Positions 44,596-55,441 of a DNA stretch of 64,000 bases are shown piece by piece. The position numbers and the translations under genes were made by a program. This stretch comes from Arsenophonus endosymbiont of Aphis craccivora (GTDB taxonomy: Bacteria; Pseudomonadota; Gammaproteobacteria; Enterobacterales; Enterobacteriaceae), in assembly GCF_013460135.1 (NCBI RefSeq), contig NZ_CP038155.1, forward strand, positions 2,338,716 through 2,402,715. The letters run 5' to 3'. The notes under the pieces were generated by a model, which was given only the letters and a program-made list of their open reading frames with translations, had not been told where the DNA came from and made no database searches. Every line of letters begins with the position of its first letter. Within the stretch, counting starts at the first letter, position 1.

Positions 44596-45351
44596 GTGAA
44601 ATTTAAAAGTTGTGGAGTCGTATTCATTATGTTATTAATTGGCTGTTCAAGCAAACAATCTAATAACCCCAAAACAGTTTATCAGAACGATTATCTACGC
44701 TATTTCATGGAAGAGCAAACCGAAAGTGTACCGTCAAAAAACCCTTACGATGCTGTAATTAAACAAGCGGCGCAACGCTATGCGATTGATGAAAATTTAA
44801 TTAGAGCAATTATTAAAGTGGAATCTAATTTTCGAGTTAATGCTGTGAGTAAATCCAATGCAATAGGTCTAATGCAAGTTAAGGCTTCTACTGCTGGTCG
44901 TGATGCGTATCGGTTACAAGGCAAAGCGGGGCAACCTACCACGAGTCAACTTAAAGATCCGGCGATCAATATTGATGTGGGAACCACCTATATTCGTTTT
45001 ATTCAAAAAAATCATTTAGTTGGCATTCGTGATCCAAAAGTACTTTATTATGCAACTGTGGTTGCTTATGCTTATGCTTATGCTTATGCTTATGCTTATG
45101 CTTATGCTTATGCTTATGCTTATGCTTATGCTTATGCTTATGCTTATGCTTATGCTTATGCTTATGCTAATGGTGCTGGGGCATTATTACGAATTTTTGA
45201 TAAAAGTCGTCATGTTGCAATCGATAAAATTAATGAACTAACAGCAGAAGAATTTTATCAACATATTCAAACAAATTACCCTATGCACAGGCAACCACGC
45301 TATCTTTGGAAAATTAAAAACGCTTACAACTCAATAGCTATGATAGATTAA
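44596..45351 (+). CDS. mltE: Endo-type membrane-bound lytic transglycosylase with Ala-Tyr repeat
   Basis: MltE (EmtA) is an outer membrane lipoprotein that cleaves peptidoglycan internally, leaving anhydro-MurNAc ends. The start is GTG 44596; the lipobox LIGC puts the modified Cys at 17. The SLT domain has catalytic Glu76 in IIKVESNF, then NAIGLMQVKAST near 88. The family motif VVSYANGAGALL is here stretched: VV is followed by 17 Ala-Tyr pairs (residues 157-190), then ANGAGALL. The protein is 251 aa, and without the extra 16 pairs would be 219 (E. coli 203). The insertion lies in a helix of the catalytic domain. Whether the enzyme still works is unknown. Confidence 0.92.
   Translation: MKFKSCGVVFIMLLIGCSSKQSNNPKTVYQNDYLRYFMEEQTESVPSKNPYDAVIKQAAQRYAIDENLIRAIIKVESNFRVNAVSKSNAIGLMQVKASTAGRDAYRLQGKAGQPTTSQLKDPAINIDVGTTYIRFIQKNHLVGIRDPKVLYYATVVAYAYAYAYAYAYAYAYAYAYAYAYAYAYAYAYAYANGAGALLRIFDKSRHVAIDKINELTAEEFYQHIQTNYPMHRQPRYLWKIKNAYNSIAMID
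45064..45165 (+). repeat. hexanucleotide tandem repeat (GCTTAT)17 in mltE
   Basis: Seventeen perfect, uninterrupted copies of GCTTAT (102 bases) lie in frame in mltE and encode (Ala-Tyr)17. The unit length of 6 means that copy-number change never shifts the frame. All three forward frames stay open (Ala-Tyr, Leu-Met, Leu-Cys). The perfect identity of copies points to recent slippage expansion. Confidence 0.98.
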
Positions 45352-45695
45352 TTGTTGATTTATAAGAAGAAAGTTGATAATGACTTTTATCGTACTATAT
45401 TTTTTACTAAAAATTGTAGCGAACCGAACTGAATAAAATTTTAGCGATAGACTAAACTAGTTTTTTATTGCTATATCATTGTATAGTAAAAACTAAATTT
45501 AAATTAAGTTAATTAATCAAAATTTAACTAGCTGACAATTATTTTGTCACTAGTTTTTTAGCGTTTTATTCTTCTTATCCCAGATTTAATCTATTAATTA
45601 GACCTGCATGATGGTAATATGCGCCGCTAAGTTAATGCAAGTACGTATTCCTTTTGCTCTATTTTAGGTATTTTATCACGTATATCACTTACAAG
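45352..45695 (+). other. intergenic stretch between mltE and the thrS leader
   Basis: About 340 AT-rich bases contain no recognisable gene. It should include the thrS promoter and the far part of its leader. I see no strong promoter match. Nothing suggests a lost gene. Confidence 0.5.
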
Positions 45696-45792
45696 GTGAA
45701 GTAAGAAATTGCTTTAACTCACTTTTAATAAAAATATATTTCTATACATGTGATCTTGCGTATGGGTCACCACTGTAAATTAAGGATTTTAA
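45696..45792 (+). promoter_or_regulatory. thrS translational operator (tRNA-Thr mimic) in the leader
   Basis: Directly before thrS, GTGAT (45750-45754) pairs with GTCAC (45766-45770), closing a loop that contains CGT at 45659+100 (45759-45761). This is an anticodon-like loop matching the threonine anticodon CGU. A second imperfect hairpin lies upstream (GTGAAGTAA at 45696-45704 with TTGCTT and CAC at 45709-45722). In E. coli threonyl-tRNA synthetase binds such a leader and blocks its own translation; the sequence TTGCGTATGGGTCACCACTG is closely shared. Confidence 0.75.
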
Positions 45793-47715
45793 ATGCCAGT
45801 GATTACTCTTCCTGACGGAAGTCAACGTCAATATGAGCATCCTGTTTCAGTAATGGATATTGCAAAGGATATTGGCTCAGGTCTTGCAAAAGCCTGTTTA
45901 GCCGGTCGTGTTAATGGTGAACTTGTTGATGCGAGTGATATAATTAATAGTGATGCTCAATTAGCCATTATTACTAGTAAAGATCTTGATGGTTTAGGGA
46001 TTATTCGTCACTCATGCGCACATTTACTTGGTCATGCGATTAAACAATTATGGCCAACGACTAAAATGGCAATTGGTCCTATCATTGAAAATGGTTTTTA
46101 TTATGACGTTGATCTGGAACACGCTTTAACCCAGGAAGATTTAGAAAAACTTGAGCAGCGCATGCACGAACTTGCTGAAACGAACTATGATGTTATCAAA
46201 AAGCGGGTTAGTTGGCAGGAAGCTAGGGATACGTTTGTTGCTCGAGGTGAAGATTATAAAGTTAAAATTTTGGATGAAAATATTAATAAAAATGATCATC
46301 CTGGACTTTATTATCATGAAGAATATATTGATATGTGTCGTGGGCCGCATGTCCCTAATATGCGTTTTTGTCATTACTTCAAATTACAAAAAGTGGCTGG
46401 TGCATATTGGCGCGGTAATAGCGATAATAAAATGCTACAAAGGATCTATGGAACAGCCTGGGCTGATAAAAAACAATTAGCTGCTTATTTATTACGTTTA
46501 GAAGAAGCGGCTAAGCGAGATCATCGTAAGATAGGTAAGCAACTTGATCTTTATCATATGCAGGAAGAAGCTCCAGGTATGGCGTTTTGGCATAATGATG
46601 GTTGGGTAATATTTCGTGAATTGGAAACCTTTATCCGGACTAAATTGACTGAATATCAATACCAAGAAGTAAAAAGTCCATTAATGATGGATCGCATTCT
46701 TTGGGAAAAAACAGGTCACTGGGAAAACTATAAAGAAAACATGTTTACCACATCATCGGAAAACCGAGAATATTGTATAAAACCGATGAATTGCCCAGGG
46801 CATGTACAAATATTTAATCAAGGCTTGAAATCTTATCGTGATTTACCATTACGTATGGCGGAGTTTGGTAGCTGTCACCGTAATGAGCCATCTGGCGCTT
46901 TACATGGTTTGATGCGAGTGCGTGGTTTTACCCAAGATGATGCGCATATTTTTTGTACTGAAGATCAGATTTTAACTGAAGTAAAAAGTTGCATTAAAAT
47001 GATTTATGATGTGTATGCAACCTTTGGTTTTGAAAAAATTGCCGTTAAATTGTCAACCCGGCCAGAAAAACGAATAGGCACTGATGCTCAATGGGATCGC
47101 GCAGAAACCGATCTTGCCGAGGCACTGGGGGATATTGTATTTGATTATCAACCCGGTGAAGGTGCATTTTATGGGCCTAAAATTGAATTTACCCTGTATG
47201 ATTGTTTGGATCGGGCTTGGCAATGTGGTACTGTACAGCTCGATTTCTCATTACCGGGTCGTTTAGGTGCTTCCTATGTGGATGAAAATAATGAACGTCA
47301 GGTACCAGTCATGATCCATCGTGCTGTTTTAGGATCACTTGAACGTTTTATTGGGATTTTAACTGAGCATTATGCCGGTTTCTTCCCAACCTGGTTAGCG
47401 CCATTACAAATTGTTATAATAAATATCACGGATGCACAGGCTGATTTTGTACAAAAAATAGTAGAAAAATTGAGTAATTTTGGTATTCGTGCAAAAGCGG
47501 ACTTGAGAAACGAGAAAATAGGCTTTAAAATTCGTGAGCATACTTTGCGTCGTGTTCCTTATATGCTAGTGTGTGGTGATAAAGAAGTTGAATCGGATCA
47601 GGTATCTGTTCGAACCCCTAATGGTAAAGATTTAGAAACATTTGACGTCATAGAATTTGCAGAAAGAGTGCTTGATGCAATTCGCACTCGTCGTATTTAT
47701 CAACTGGAGGAATAA
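45793..47715 (+). CDS. thrS: Threonyl-tRNA synthetase
   Basis: ThrS charges tRNA-Thr and edits Ser-tRNA-Thr. The 640-aa protein has an N-terminal TGS domain ([17 protein letters not shown]), an editing domain with the zinc-like HxxxH region ([11 protein letters not shown] near 75), the class II core with [14 protein letters not shown] near 328 (zinc Cys), [20 protein letters not shown] near 356, and a C-terminal anticodon domain. It is the first gene of the thrS-infC-rpmI-rplT-pheM-pheS-pheT-ihfA cluster. Confidence 0.98.
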   Translation: MPVITLPDGSQRQYEHPVSVMDIAKDIGSGLAKACLAGRVNGELVDASDIINSDAQLAIITSKDLDGLGIIRHSCAHLLGHAIKQLWPTTKMAIGPIIENGFYYDVDLEHALTQEDLEKLEQRMHELAETNYDVIKKRVSWQEARDTFVARGEDYKVKILDENINKNDHPGLYYHEEYIDMCRGPHVPNMRFCHYFKLQKVAGAYWRGNSDNKMLQRIYGTAWADKKQLAAYLLRLEEAAKRDHRKIGKQLDLYHMQEEAPGMAFWHNDGWVIFRELETFIRTKLTEYQYQEVKSPLMMDRILWEKTGHWENYKENMFTTSSENREYCIKPMNCPGHVQIFNQGLKSYRDLPLRMAEFGSCHRNEPSGALHGLMRVRGFTQDDAHIFCTEDQILTEVKSCIKMIYDVYATFGFEKIAVKLSTRPEKRIGTDAQWDRAETDLAEALGDIVFDYQPGEGAFYGPKIEFTLYDCLDRAWQCGTVQLDFSLPGRLGASYVDENNERQVPVMIHRAVLGSLERFIGILTEHYAGFFPTWLAPLQIVIINITDAQADFVQKIVEKLSNFGIRAKADLRNEKIGFKIREHTLRRVPYMLVCGDKEVESDQVSVRTPNGKDLETFDVIEFAERVLDAIRTRRIYQLEE

Positions 47716-47718
47716 GGT

Positions 47719-48258
47719 ATTAAAGGCGGAAAAAGAATTCAAACGGCGCGCCCGAATCGTATTAATACGGAGATTCGTGCTTCTGAAGTTCGTTTAACTG
47801 GTTTAGATGGCGAGCAGATTGGTATTATCAGTCTAAAAGAAGCTCTTGAAAAAGCCGAGGAAGCTGGTGTTGATTTAGTCGAAATCAGTCCAAATGTCGA
47901 GCCGCCGGTTTGCCGTATCATGGATTACGGCAAGTTCCTCTATGAGAAGAGTAAATCGCTCAAAGAGCAAAAAAAGAAACAAAGAGTTATTCAGGTAAAG
48001 GAAATTAAATTCCGACCTGGTACAGATGAAGGTGATTATCAGGTCAAACTACGCAACCTGATTCGCTTTCTGGATGATGGTGATAAAGCCAAAATCACGT
48101 TACGGTTTCGTGGTCGTGAAATGGCGCACCAACAAATCGGTATTGATATGCTTAATCGTATCAAAAACGATTTGGATGAGATGTCAGTCGTCGAATCTTT
48201 TCCAAGCAAGATCGAAGGCCGTCAAATGATCATGGTGCTTGCACCGAAAAAGAAATAG
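47719..48258 (+). CDS. infC: Translation initiation factor IF-3 (AUU start)
   Basis: IF-3 keeps ribosomal subunits apart and rejects wrong start codons. The frame opens at ATT 47719, 3 bases after the thrS stop, with GGAGG at 47706-47710; it reads [15 protein letters not shown] and gives 179 aa, the normal length. The rare AUU start is the known device by which IF-3 limits its own synthesis. The first in-frame ATG lies far inside (47920) and would delete the N-terminal domain. The N-domain, lysine-rich linker ([16 protein letters not shown]) and C-domain are all present. Confidence 0.96.
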   Translation: MKGGKRIQTARPNRINTEIRASEVRLTGLDGEQIGIISLKEALEKAEEAGVDLVEISPNVEPPVCRIMDYGKFLYEKSKSLKEQKKKQRVIQVKEIKFRPGTDEGDYQVKLRNLIRFLDDGDKAKITLRFRGREMAHQQIGIDMLNRIKNDLDEMSVVESFPSKIEGRQMIMVLAPKKK

Positions 48259-48345
48259 TTAGGCAATCAAGTAATAGCGTTCTATCTAGATGGAAAACGA
48301 TTCGCCTAGCTAGTTACAATTAACAATGCGAAGTGGATATTTAAA

Positions 48346-48543
48346 ATGCCAAAGATCAAAACAGTACGTGGTGCGGCAAAGCGTTTTAAAAAAACTGCCA
48401 GTGGTGGTTTTAAACGTCAGCACGCTAACCTTCGTCATATTCTGACTAAAAAGGCAACTAAGCGTAAGCGTCATTTACGACCAAAAACCATGGTTTCTAA
48501 AGGTGACCTGGATTTAGTAGTGGCTTGTTTGCCATACGCATAA
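48346..48543 (+). CDS. rpmI: 50S ribosomal protein L35
   Basis: L35 is a small basic 50S protein. The 65-aa product starts [20 protein letters not shown], the family N-terminus, and ends [11 protein letters not shown]. Lys and Arg dominate. It lies between infC and rplT, where in E. coli L20 represses both rpmI and rplT by binding the mRNA. Confidence 0.97.
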   Translation: MPKIKTVRGAAKRFKKTASGGFKRQHANLRHILTKKATKRKRHLRPKTMVSKGDLDLVVACLPYA

Positions 48544-48591
48544 GTTTGAATTTTTTAGTTTAAGATTATCGAATTTAATTCGAAGTGATAG

Positions 48592-48957
<366 letters not shown>

Positions 48958-48970
48958 ATCAGTTAAATTA

Positions 48971-48995
48971 AGGGGGACTTAGCTCCCTCTTTTTT
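48971..48995 (+). terminator. Rho-independent terminator after rplT
   Basis: A 6-bp stem (AGGGGG at 48971-48976 with CTCCCT at 48983-48988, one G-U) has a 6-nt loop and a T tract at 48990-48995. It separates the rplT transcript from the attenuated pheST unit. Confidence 0.75.
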
Positions 48996-49053
48996 ATTAT
49001 CGATGACCCGTTGTATTATAAGTAAGAGTTATTTGATGAATAGCTGCTTAAAG

Positions 49054-49098
49054 ATGAAAATTGTTTTTTTTCGTTTCTTTTTTTATTTTAGCACCTAA
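49054..49098 (+). CDS. pheM: Phenylalanyl-tRNA synthetase leader peptide PheM
   Basis: The leader reads MKIVFFRFFFYFST, 14 aa with six Phe codons. Its tail FRFFFYFST is identical to that of the E. coli leader. Ribosome stalling at Phe codons when charged tRNA-Phe is scarce prevents formation of the downstream terminator and so turns on pheST. An in-frame ATG at 49036 would make a 20-aa form (MNSCLK before it); its upstream GAG is the better-spaced site, so the true start is open. Confidence 0.9.
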   Translation: MKIVFFRFFFYFST

Positions 49099-49147
49099 AA
49101 TTTGGGGCTTTCGCGCATTTAAGAAAAGAAAAGAAAAACCGCGATAA

Positions 49148-49169
49148 GCCTCCAAATGGAGGCTTTTTT
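49148..49169 (+). terminator. pheST attenuator terminator
   Basis: GCCTCC (49148-49153) pairs with GGAGGC (49158-49163), with a 4-nt loop and six T after. It follows the Phe-rich leader by about 50 bases and precedes pheS, the standard attenuator layout. Confidence 0.9.
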
Positions 49170-49228
49170 GTTAGTAATTGCTAAAAAATTTTATTTTCAA
49201 CAATGATTAGGCCAAAGGGTCGTAATAA

Positions 49229-50221
<993 letters not shown>

Positions 50222-50235
50222 GGCAGGATTATCAC

Positions 50236-52623
50236 ATGAAATTGAGTGAATTTTGGTTACGTGAATGGATAAATCCAGCAATAAGCAGTGAAGCCTTATC
50301 AGAGCAGATGACGATGGCGGGTCTGGAGATTGATGATGTTAAATCTGTTGCCGGTCAATTCCAGGGTGTGGTAGTCGGCGAGGTTGTTGAATGTGTTCAG
50401 CATCTTAATGCAGATAAGTTACGATTAACAAAGATCAATATTGGCACTGAACAGTTACTCAATATTGTCTGTGGAGCACCAAATTGTCGTCAATGGTTAA
50501 AAGTCGCTGTGGCAACAATTGGCGCGGTTTTACCCGATAATTTTAAAATAAAAGCGACAAAACTCCGCGGTGAGCTTTCTGAAGGTATGCTTTGTTCTTA
50601 TTTTGAACTTGGCATTTCGGATGATCATACTGGTATTATTGAGCTACCACAGGACGCGCCTATTGGTAACGATATTCGTAACTACTTGCAACTAGATGAC
50701 CATATTTTTGATGTAAGCTTGACACCAAATCGAGCTGATTGTTTAAGTATTTTAGGTATCGCTCGCGATATTGCAGCTATCAATAACCTAGAGTTAAATA
50801 CGATAGAAATTGAACCAGTTAAAGCCACTGATGCTAGTGTTTTTCCTATTCAGGTGGAAGCGCCTATGGCATGCCCACGCTTTTTAGGACGAGTAATAAA
50901 AGGCATCGATGTTACAGCGCAAACCCCTAGCTGGATGAGAGAAAAATTACGTCGAGGGGGGATCCTTAGTATTGATCCGGTAGTTGATATTACTAATTTT
51001 GTGTTATTAGAATTAGGTCAACCATTGCATGCTTATGATCTTGATCGCTTAAATGGCATGATCATTGTTAGAATGGCAAAACAGGATGAAACATTAGTTT
51101 TGCTCGATGACAGCAAGGTAAATTTGAAGCCAGATACTTTAGTCATTGCCGATGAGAAGAATGCCTTAGGAATTGCCGGTATTTTTGGTGGCAAGCACTC
51201 CAGCGTTAATGAAAAAACCACTAATATTCTGTTAGAGAGTGCTTTTTTCGATCCACTGTCGATTGCTGGCCGGGCACGTAATTATGATCTGCATACTGAG
51301 GCTTCACACCGTTTTGAGCGGGGCGTTGATCCACAGCTGCAATATAAAGCTATGGAACGTGCGACTAGATTAATCGTTGAAATTTGTGGTGGCGAGGTTG
51401 GAAATATTATTGATGTTAGCCATCAAACAAACTTACCGAAAGTGGCAACAATAACCCTGACTCGGCAAAAACTGGATCGCTTGATTGGTCATTGTATTAC
51501 AGATATTAACGTTACCCAGATCCTTCAACGTTTAGGATGCAAAGTGAATGGTGAGCAAGATAATTGGCAGGTGGTTGCTCCTTCTTGGCGTTTTGATATG
51601 CAAATTGAAGAAGATCTGATTGAAGAAGTAGCTCGTGTTTATGGTTATAATAATATACCTGATGTACCGTTACATGCAGATTTAGTTATGACCCCCCGTT
51701 GTGAATCAGCGCTGCCATTAAAACGAGTGAAAACATTATTAATTGATCGTGATTACAATGAAGCGATTACCTACAGTTTTGTTGATCCTAAAATTCAGCA
51801 ACTACTGCATCCAGATTCTGATGCAATGATTTTACCGGATCCTATTTCAGCAGATATGTCGGTAATGCGGCTTTCTTTATTGCCCGGCTTATTAACGACA
51901 GTAATTTACAATCAAAATCGTCAACAAAATCGCATTCGACTGTTTGAAACTGGATTACGATTTGTGCCGGATGTAACAGCAGAGCATGGTATTCGGCAAG
52001 AATTGATGTTAGCGGGTGTGATTACTGGCAATCGTTATGAAGAGCACTGGTCACAAGAAAAACGCGCTGTGGATTTTTTTGATATCAAAGGTGACGTCGA
52101 AGCAATACTGGCATTAACCGGAAAATTAGACAATATTATTTATAAGGTTCATTCTGATCCTGCACTTCATCCTGGACAAAGCGCTGCGATTTATCTGAAT
52201 AATGATTATATTGGATATATAGGCGTTATTCACCCTGAACTGGAAAATAAGCTAGATTTGAATGGTCGGACACTTGTTTTTGAATTGCTGTGGGATACTG
52301 TTGCAGAGCGTGTTATTCCTAAAGCAAATATGATTTCACGTTTTCCTGCCAACCGACGGGATATTGCTGTTGTAGTACCAGAAGAAGTAGCAACAGCTGA
52401 CGTATTAGCTGAATGCAAGAAAATTGGCATAAATCATATAGTTGGCATAAACTTGTTTGACGTGTACTGTGGTAAAGGTGTAGCGGAAGGTTATAAGAGC
52501 CTTGCTATTAGCTTAATCTTGCAGGATACAAATCGTACTCTGGAAGAAGAAGAGATTGCCGCAACTGTTGATAAATGTGTTGCTGCGTTAAAACGGCGAT
52601 TCCAAGCATCCTTGAGGGACTAA
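50236..52623 (+). CDS. pheT: Phenylalanyl-tRNA synthetase beta subunit
   Basis: PheT binds tRNA and edits Tyr-tRNA-Phe. The 795-aa protein has the same length as in E. coli. Order: N-terminal tRNA-binding EMAP-like domain ([20 protein letters not shown] near 46), B5 domain, B3/B4 editing domain ([20 protein letters not shown] near 355), the catalytic-like module, and a C-terminal ferredoxin-like anticodon domain ([19 protein letters not shown] near 702). ihfA starts 4 bases after the stop. Confidence 0.98.
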   Translation: MKLSEFWLREWINPAISSEALSEQMTMAGLEIDDVKSVAGQFQGVVVGEVVECVQHLNADKLRLTKINIGTEQLLNIVCGAPNCRQWLKVAVATIGAVLPDNFKIKATKLRGELSEGMLCSYFELGISDDHTGIIELPQDAPIGNDIRNYLQLDDHIFDVSLTPNRADCLSILGIARDIAAINNLELNTIEIEPVKATDASVFPIQVEAPMACPRFLGRVIKGIDVTAQTPSWMREKLRRGGILSIDPVVDITNFVLLELGQPLHAYDLDRLNGMIIVRMAKQDETLVLLDDSKVNLKPDTLVIADEKNALGIAGIFGGKHSSVNEKTTNILLESAFFDPLSIAGRARNYDLHTEASHRFERGVDPQLQYKAMERATRLIVEICGGEVGNIIDVSHQTNLPKVATITLTRQKLDRLIGHCITDINVTQILQRLGCKVNGEQDNWQVVAPSWRFDMQIEEDLIEEVARVYGYNNIPDVPLHADLVMTPRCESALPLKRVKTLLIDRDYNEAITYSFVDPKIQQLLHPDSDAMILPDPISADMSVMRLSLLPGLLTTVIYNQNRQQNRIRLFETGLRFVPDVTAEHGIRQELMLAGVITGNRYEEHWSQEKRAVDFFDIKGDVEAILALTGKLDNIIYKVHSDPALHPGQSAAIYLNNDYIGYIGVIHPELENKLDLNGRTLVFELLWDTVAERVIPKANMISRFPANRRDIAVVVPEEVATADVLAECKKIGINHIVGINLFDVYCGKGVAEGYKSLAISLILQDTNRTLEEEEIAATVDKCVAALKRRFQASLRD

Positions 52624-52627
52624 ACCT

Positions 52628-52924
52628 ATGGCGCTTACAAAAGCTGAAATGTCAGAAAGTCTGTTCGAAAAACTGGGTATAAGCAAACGTAATGCGAAAG
52701 ACCTGGTTGAACTTTTCTTTGAAGAAGTTCGTCGTTCATTAGAAAATGGGGAGCAGGTGAAACTGTCAGGGTTTGGTAATTTTGATCTGCGTGATAAAAA
52801 TCAGCGACCAGGTCGAAATCCAAAGACTGGAGAAGATATTCCCATCACTGCTCGTCGAGTGGTGACTTTTCGACCAGGGCAAAAGTTGAAAGGCCGGGTT
52901 GAAAAGATAAAGCCTCATAAATAA
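52628..52924 (+). CDS. ihfA: Integration host factor alpha subunit
   Basis: IHF-alpha pairs with IHF-beta to bend DNA sharply in replication, recombination and transcription. The 98-aa product starts [20 protein letters not shown] and has the beta-arm sequence [20 protein letters not shown] with the intercalating Pro. It ends [16 protein letters not shown]. It closes the pheST operon, as in E. coli. The btuCED genes that follow ihfA in E. coli are absent; arn genes come next. Confidence 0.98.
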   Translation: MALTKAEMSESLFEKLGISKRNAKDLVELFFEEVRRSLENGEQVKLSGFGNFDLRDKNQRPGRNPKTGEDIPITARRVVTFRPGQKLKGRVEKIKPHK

Positions 52925-52938
52925 TGAATTATTATTCT

Positions 52939-52964
52939 AAAAAGCCGCTAAAGCGGCTTTTTTA
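52939..52964 (+). terminator. Rho-independent terminator after ihfA
   Basis: AAAAGCCGCT pairs with AGCGGCTTTT across a very short AA-containing loop at about 52949-52951, followed by T-rich sequence. It ends the pheST-ihfA transcript. Confidence 0.88.
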
Positions 52965-53303
52965 TTATTCAATATCAATATAATCCTAAACAAAAGTTCG
53001 TTATTTTGCTCTATTAATCAAAAACACTTATTAACAAAATTGCAATAACATTGACTTTAAATTTACTTATTATTATTTATTCACTTTCTTATTGATAAGA
53101 ATTATTAGGGGTTTTATTTTGCTTTTTAATTTACTTCACTAATATGAAATTCTCTTTAGCCAAGTATATTTAACAAATTAATCCGTTCTGATTAGTGAGA
53201 TTAGAAAGTTATTGTCATGTTGATGTGTAGTTAAGCTATTTTATGATATTATAGACAACTGACTCTAAAAAAATATTAGATGAATTGCTAGTAGGTTAAT
53301 CTC
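52965..53303 (+). other. AT-rich region upstream of arnB
   Basis: About 340 bases without a gene must contain the arn promoter. A plausible -10 (TATTAT near 53250) is present. I looked for the PmrA and PhoP sites that control arn in Salmonella and found only partial matches (for example AGTTAAGCTATTTTATG near 53230), so I make no call. Confidence 0.45.
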
Positions 53304-54449
53304 ATGAATGATTTTCTTCCTTTTTCTCGCCCAGCAATAGGTGACGAAGAGATCCGGGCGGTAGAAAATGTATTACGTTCTGGTTGGATCACCACCGGGC
53401 CGCAAAATCATCAACTCGAAGAAGACTTTCGCCATAAATTTGGTTGTCAGCATGCAATTGCTTTTTGTTCGGCAACAGCGGGTATGCATATAACGCTTAT
53501 GGCCTTAGGAATTGGTCTTGGAGCTGAAGTTATTACCCCCTCATTAACATGGGTTTCAACCATTAATGTGATCACCTTGTTAGGGGCACATCCAGTCATG
53601 ATTGATGTAGATCGTGACACTTTAATGGTTCAGCCTGATGTCGTTGAGAAGGCGATTACCCCTAAGACAAAAGCGATTATTCCGGTACATTACGCCGGGG
53701 CGCCATGCGATCTTGACGCGTTACGTGAGATTGCACAAAGAAACAATATTACATTGATCGAGGATGCGGCTCATGCCGTAGGTACTCAGTATCAAAGTGA
53801 ATGGATTGGTCAACAGGGCACAGCCATTTTTTCATTTCATGCGATTAAAAATATCACTTGTGCCGAAGGAGGTTTAGTCGCTACCGATGATGATTCCTTG
53901 GCCACACGTCTGCTATGTTTAAAATTTCATGGTTTAGGTGTAGATGCCTTCGATCGACAAATACAAGGTCGTAAACCACAGGCTGAGGTCGTTGAACCTG
54001 GATTTAAATATAATCTCTCTGATATTCATGCGGCAATTGCTGTTGTTCAATTAACAAAGTTAACACAGATAAATAAACGTCGTGCAGAGCTTGTTGCTTA
54101 TTATCGACAAGCGCTTGCCAATCTGCCGTTAAAAATGTTGGATGTACCCGATTATTCCCATTTACATGCCAATCATCTGTTTATGGTTCGAGTCGATAAA
54201 GCTGTCTGTGGTATTGACCGTGATAGTTTTATGGAACGCTTAAAAGAGAAGAATATTGGTACTGGTCTACATTTCCGAGCGGCTCATACGCAAAAATATT
54301 ATAGAGAACATTATCCATCTCTTTCTCTACCTAATTCTGAATGGAACTCGAAGACCTTATGTTCATTGCCACTATTCCATGACATGCGTGCTCAAGATGT
54401 TGATCGCGTTGTTGCTGCTATTCATGAAATTTTTTCGGAGCCGAGATAG
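53304..54449 (+). CDS. arnB: UDP-4-amino-4-deoxy-L-arabinose aminotransferase
   Basis: ArnB is a PLP enzyme that transfers the amino group from glutamate to UDP-4-keto-arabinose, making UDP-L-Ara4N. The 381-aa product has the DegT/DnrJ/EryC1 fold, with [14 protein letters not shown] near 27, the PLP-binding Asp in [13 protein letters not shown] near 152, and the Schiff-base Lys in [14 protein letters not shown] near 182. It is the first gene of the seven-gene arn operon. arnC overlaps its last base. Confidence 0.97.
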   Translation: MNDFLPFSRPAIGDEEIRAVENVLRSGWITTGPQNHQLEEDFRHKFGCQHAIAFCSATAGMHITLMALGIGLGAEVITPSLTWVSTINVITLLGAHPVMIDVDRDTLMVQPDVVEKAITPKTKAIIPVHYAGAPCDLDALREIAQRNNITLIEDAAHAVGTQYQSEWIGQQGTAIFSFHAIKNITCAEGGLVATDDDSLATRLLCLKFHGLGVDAFDRQIQGRKPQAEVVEPGFKYNLSDIHAAIAVVQLTKLTQINKRRAELVAYYRQALANLPLKMLDVPDYSHLHANHLFMVRVDKAVCGIDRDSFMERLKEKNIGTGLHFRAAHTQKYYREHYPSLSLPNSEWNSKTLCSLPLFHDMRAQDVDRVVAAIHEIFSEPR

Positions 54450-55441
54450 TGTCTTTTCAAAATGATTTTGAAGAAATAAAAAAAGTTTCTATCGTTATCC
54501 CTATTTATAACGAAGAGCAAAGCTTACCCCAGTTATTGGAAAGAACATTGGCTGCTTGTCAGAGATTGAAACAGCCATATGAATTAATTTTAGTTGATGA
54601 TGGTAGTGCTGATAATTCAGCTAGATTGCTGATGGATGCTGCTGAAAATCCGGCAAATCACGTTATCGCAGTGATTTTAAATCGTAACTATGGTCAACAT
54701 TCTGCCATTATGGCTGGTTTTAAACAGGCAACCGGTGATCTTGTGATCACCTTAGATGCTGATTTACAAAACCCGCCTGAAGAAATTCCACATCTGGTAC
54801 AGGTAGCGGAAGAAGGCTATGACGTAGTCGGGACCAGACGGATGAATCGGCAAGATTCTTGGTTTCGTAAAACAGCGTCAAAAATCATTAATGCCATGAT
54901 CACCAAAGCAACTGGGCGCACCATGGGCGATTATGGCTGCATGTTGCGTGCTTATCGGCGTAATATTATTAATGCGATGCTACAGTGTCATGAACGCAGT
55001 ACATTTATTCCCATTTTAGCAAATACGTTTGCTAAAAGAACGATCGAAATTGATGTTGCCCATGCAGAACGTGAGTTTGGTGATTCAAAATATAGCTTGA
55101 TGAAGCTAGTAAATTTAATGTTTGATTTACTCACTTGTTTAGCTACTACTCCGTTACGTTTGTTGAGTGTAGTTGGTAGTTTGATTGCGGCAAGTGGATT
55201 TTTACTGGCGGTTCTGTTAATTATTTTGCGTCTTATGTTTGGTGCAATGTGGGCTGCAGAGGGTGTTTTTACGCTGTTTGCTATTCTATTCATATTTATT
55301 GGCGCGCAATTTATTGCCATGGGACTACTCGGTGAATATATTGGCAGAATGTACAATGATGTTCGTGCCCGACCCCGTTACTTTATTCAAAAGATAGTTG
55401 GTGTTCATCTAGATACTGACGAAAATCAGGAAAAAAAATAA
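54449..55441 (+). CDS. arnC: Undecaprenyl-phosphate 4-deoxy-4-formamido-L-arabinose transferase
   Basis: ArnC moves Ara4-formyl-N from UDP to undecaprenyl phosphate at the inner membrane. The 330-aa protein has a GT2 domain ([20 protein letters not shown] near 13, LVDDGS near 49, [11 protein letters not shown] near 107, [18 protein letters not shown] near 187) and two C-terminal membrane segments (about 235-260 and 270-295). The start is GTG, overlapping the arnB stop by one base, so translation is coupled. Confidence 0.96.
   Translation: MSFQNDFEEIKKVSIVIPIYNEEQSLPQLLERTLAACQRLKQPYELILVDDGSADNSARLLMDAAENPANHVIAVILNRNYGQHSAIMAGFKQATGDLVITLDADLQNPPEEIPHLVQVAEEGYDVVGTRRMNRQDSWFRKTASKIINAMITKATGRTMGDYGCMLRAYRRNIINAMLQCHERSTFIPILANTFAKRTIEIDVAHAEREFGDSKYSLMKLVNLMFDLLTCLATTPLRLLSVVGSLIAASGFLLAVLLIILRLMFGAMWAAEGVFTLFAILFIFIGAQFIAMGLLGEYIGRMYNDVRARPRYFIQKIVGVHLDTDENQEKK

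Noticed and set aside
45064..45165. CRISPR-like or satellite array
   Set aside because: The repeat unit is 6 bases with no spacers and lies inside a protein frame; it is a microsatellite.
45020..45241. Leu-Met repeat protein in the second frame of mltE
   Set aside because: It exists only because the hexanucleotide repeat is open in all forward frames; there is no ribosome-binding site or known domain.
52965..53303. PhoP or PmrA box before arnB
   Set aside because: Only partial matches were found, with wrong spacing; not enough to call.
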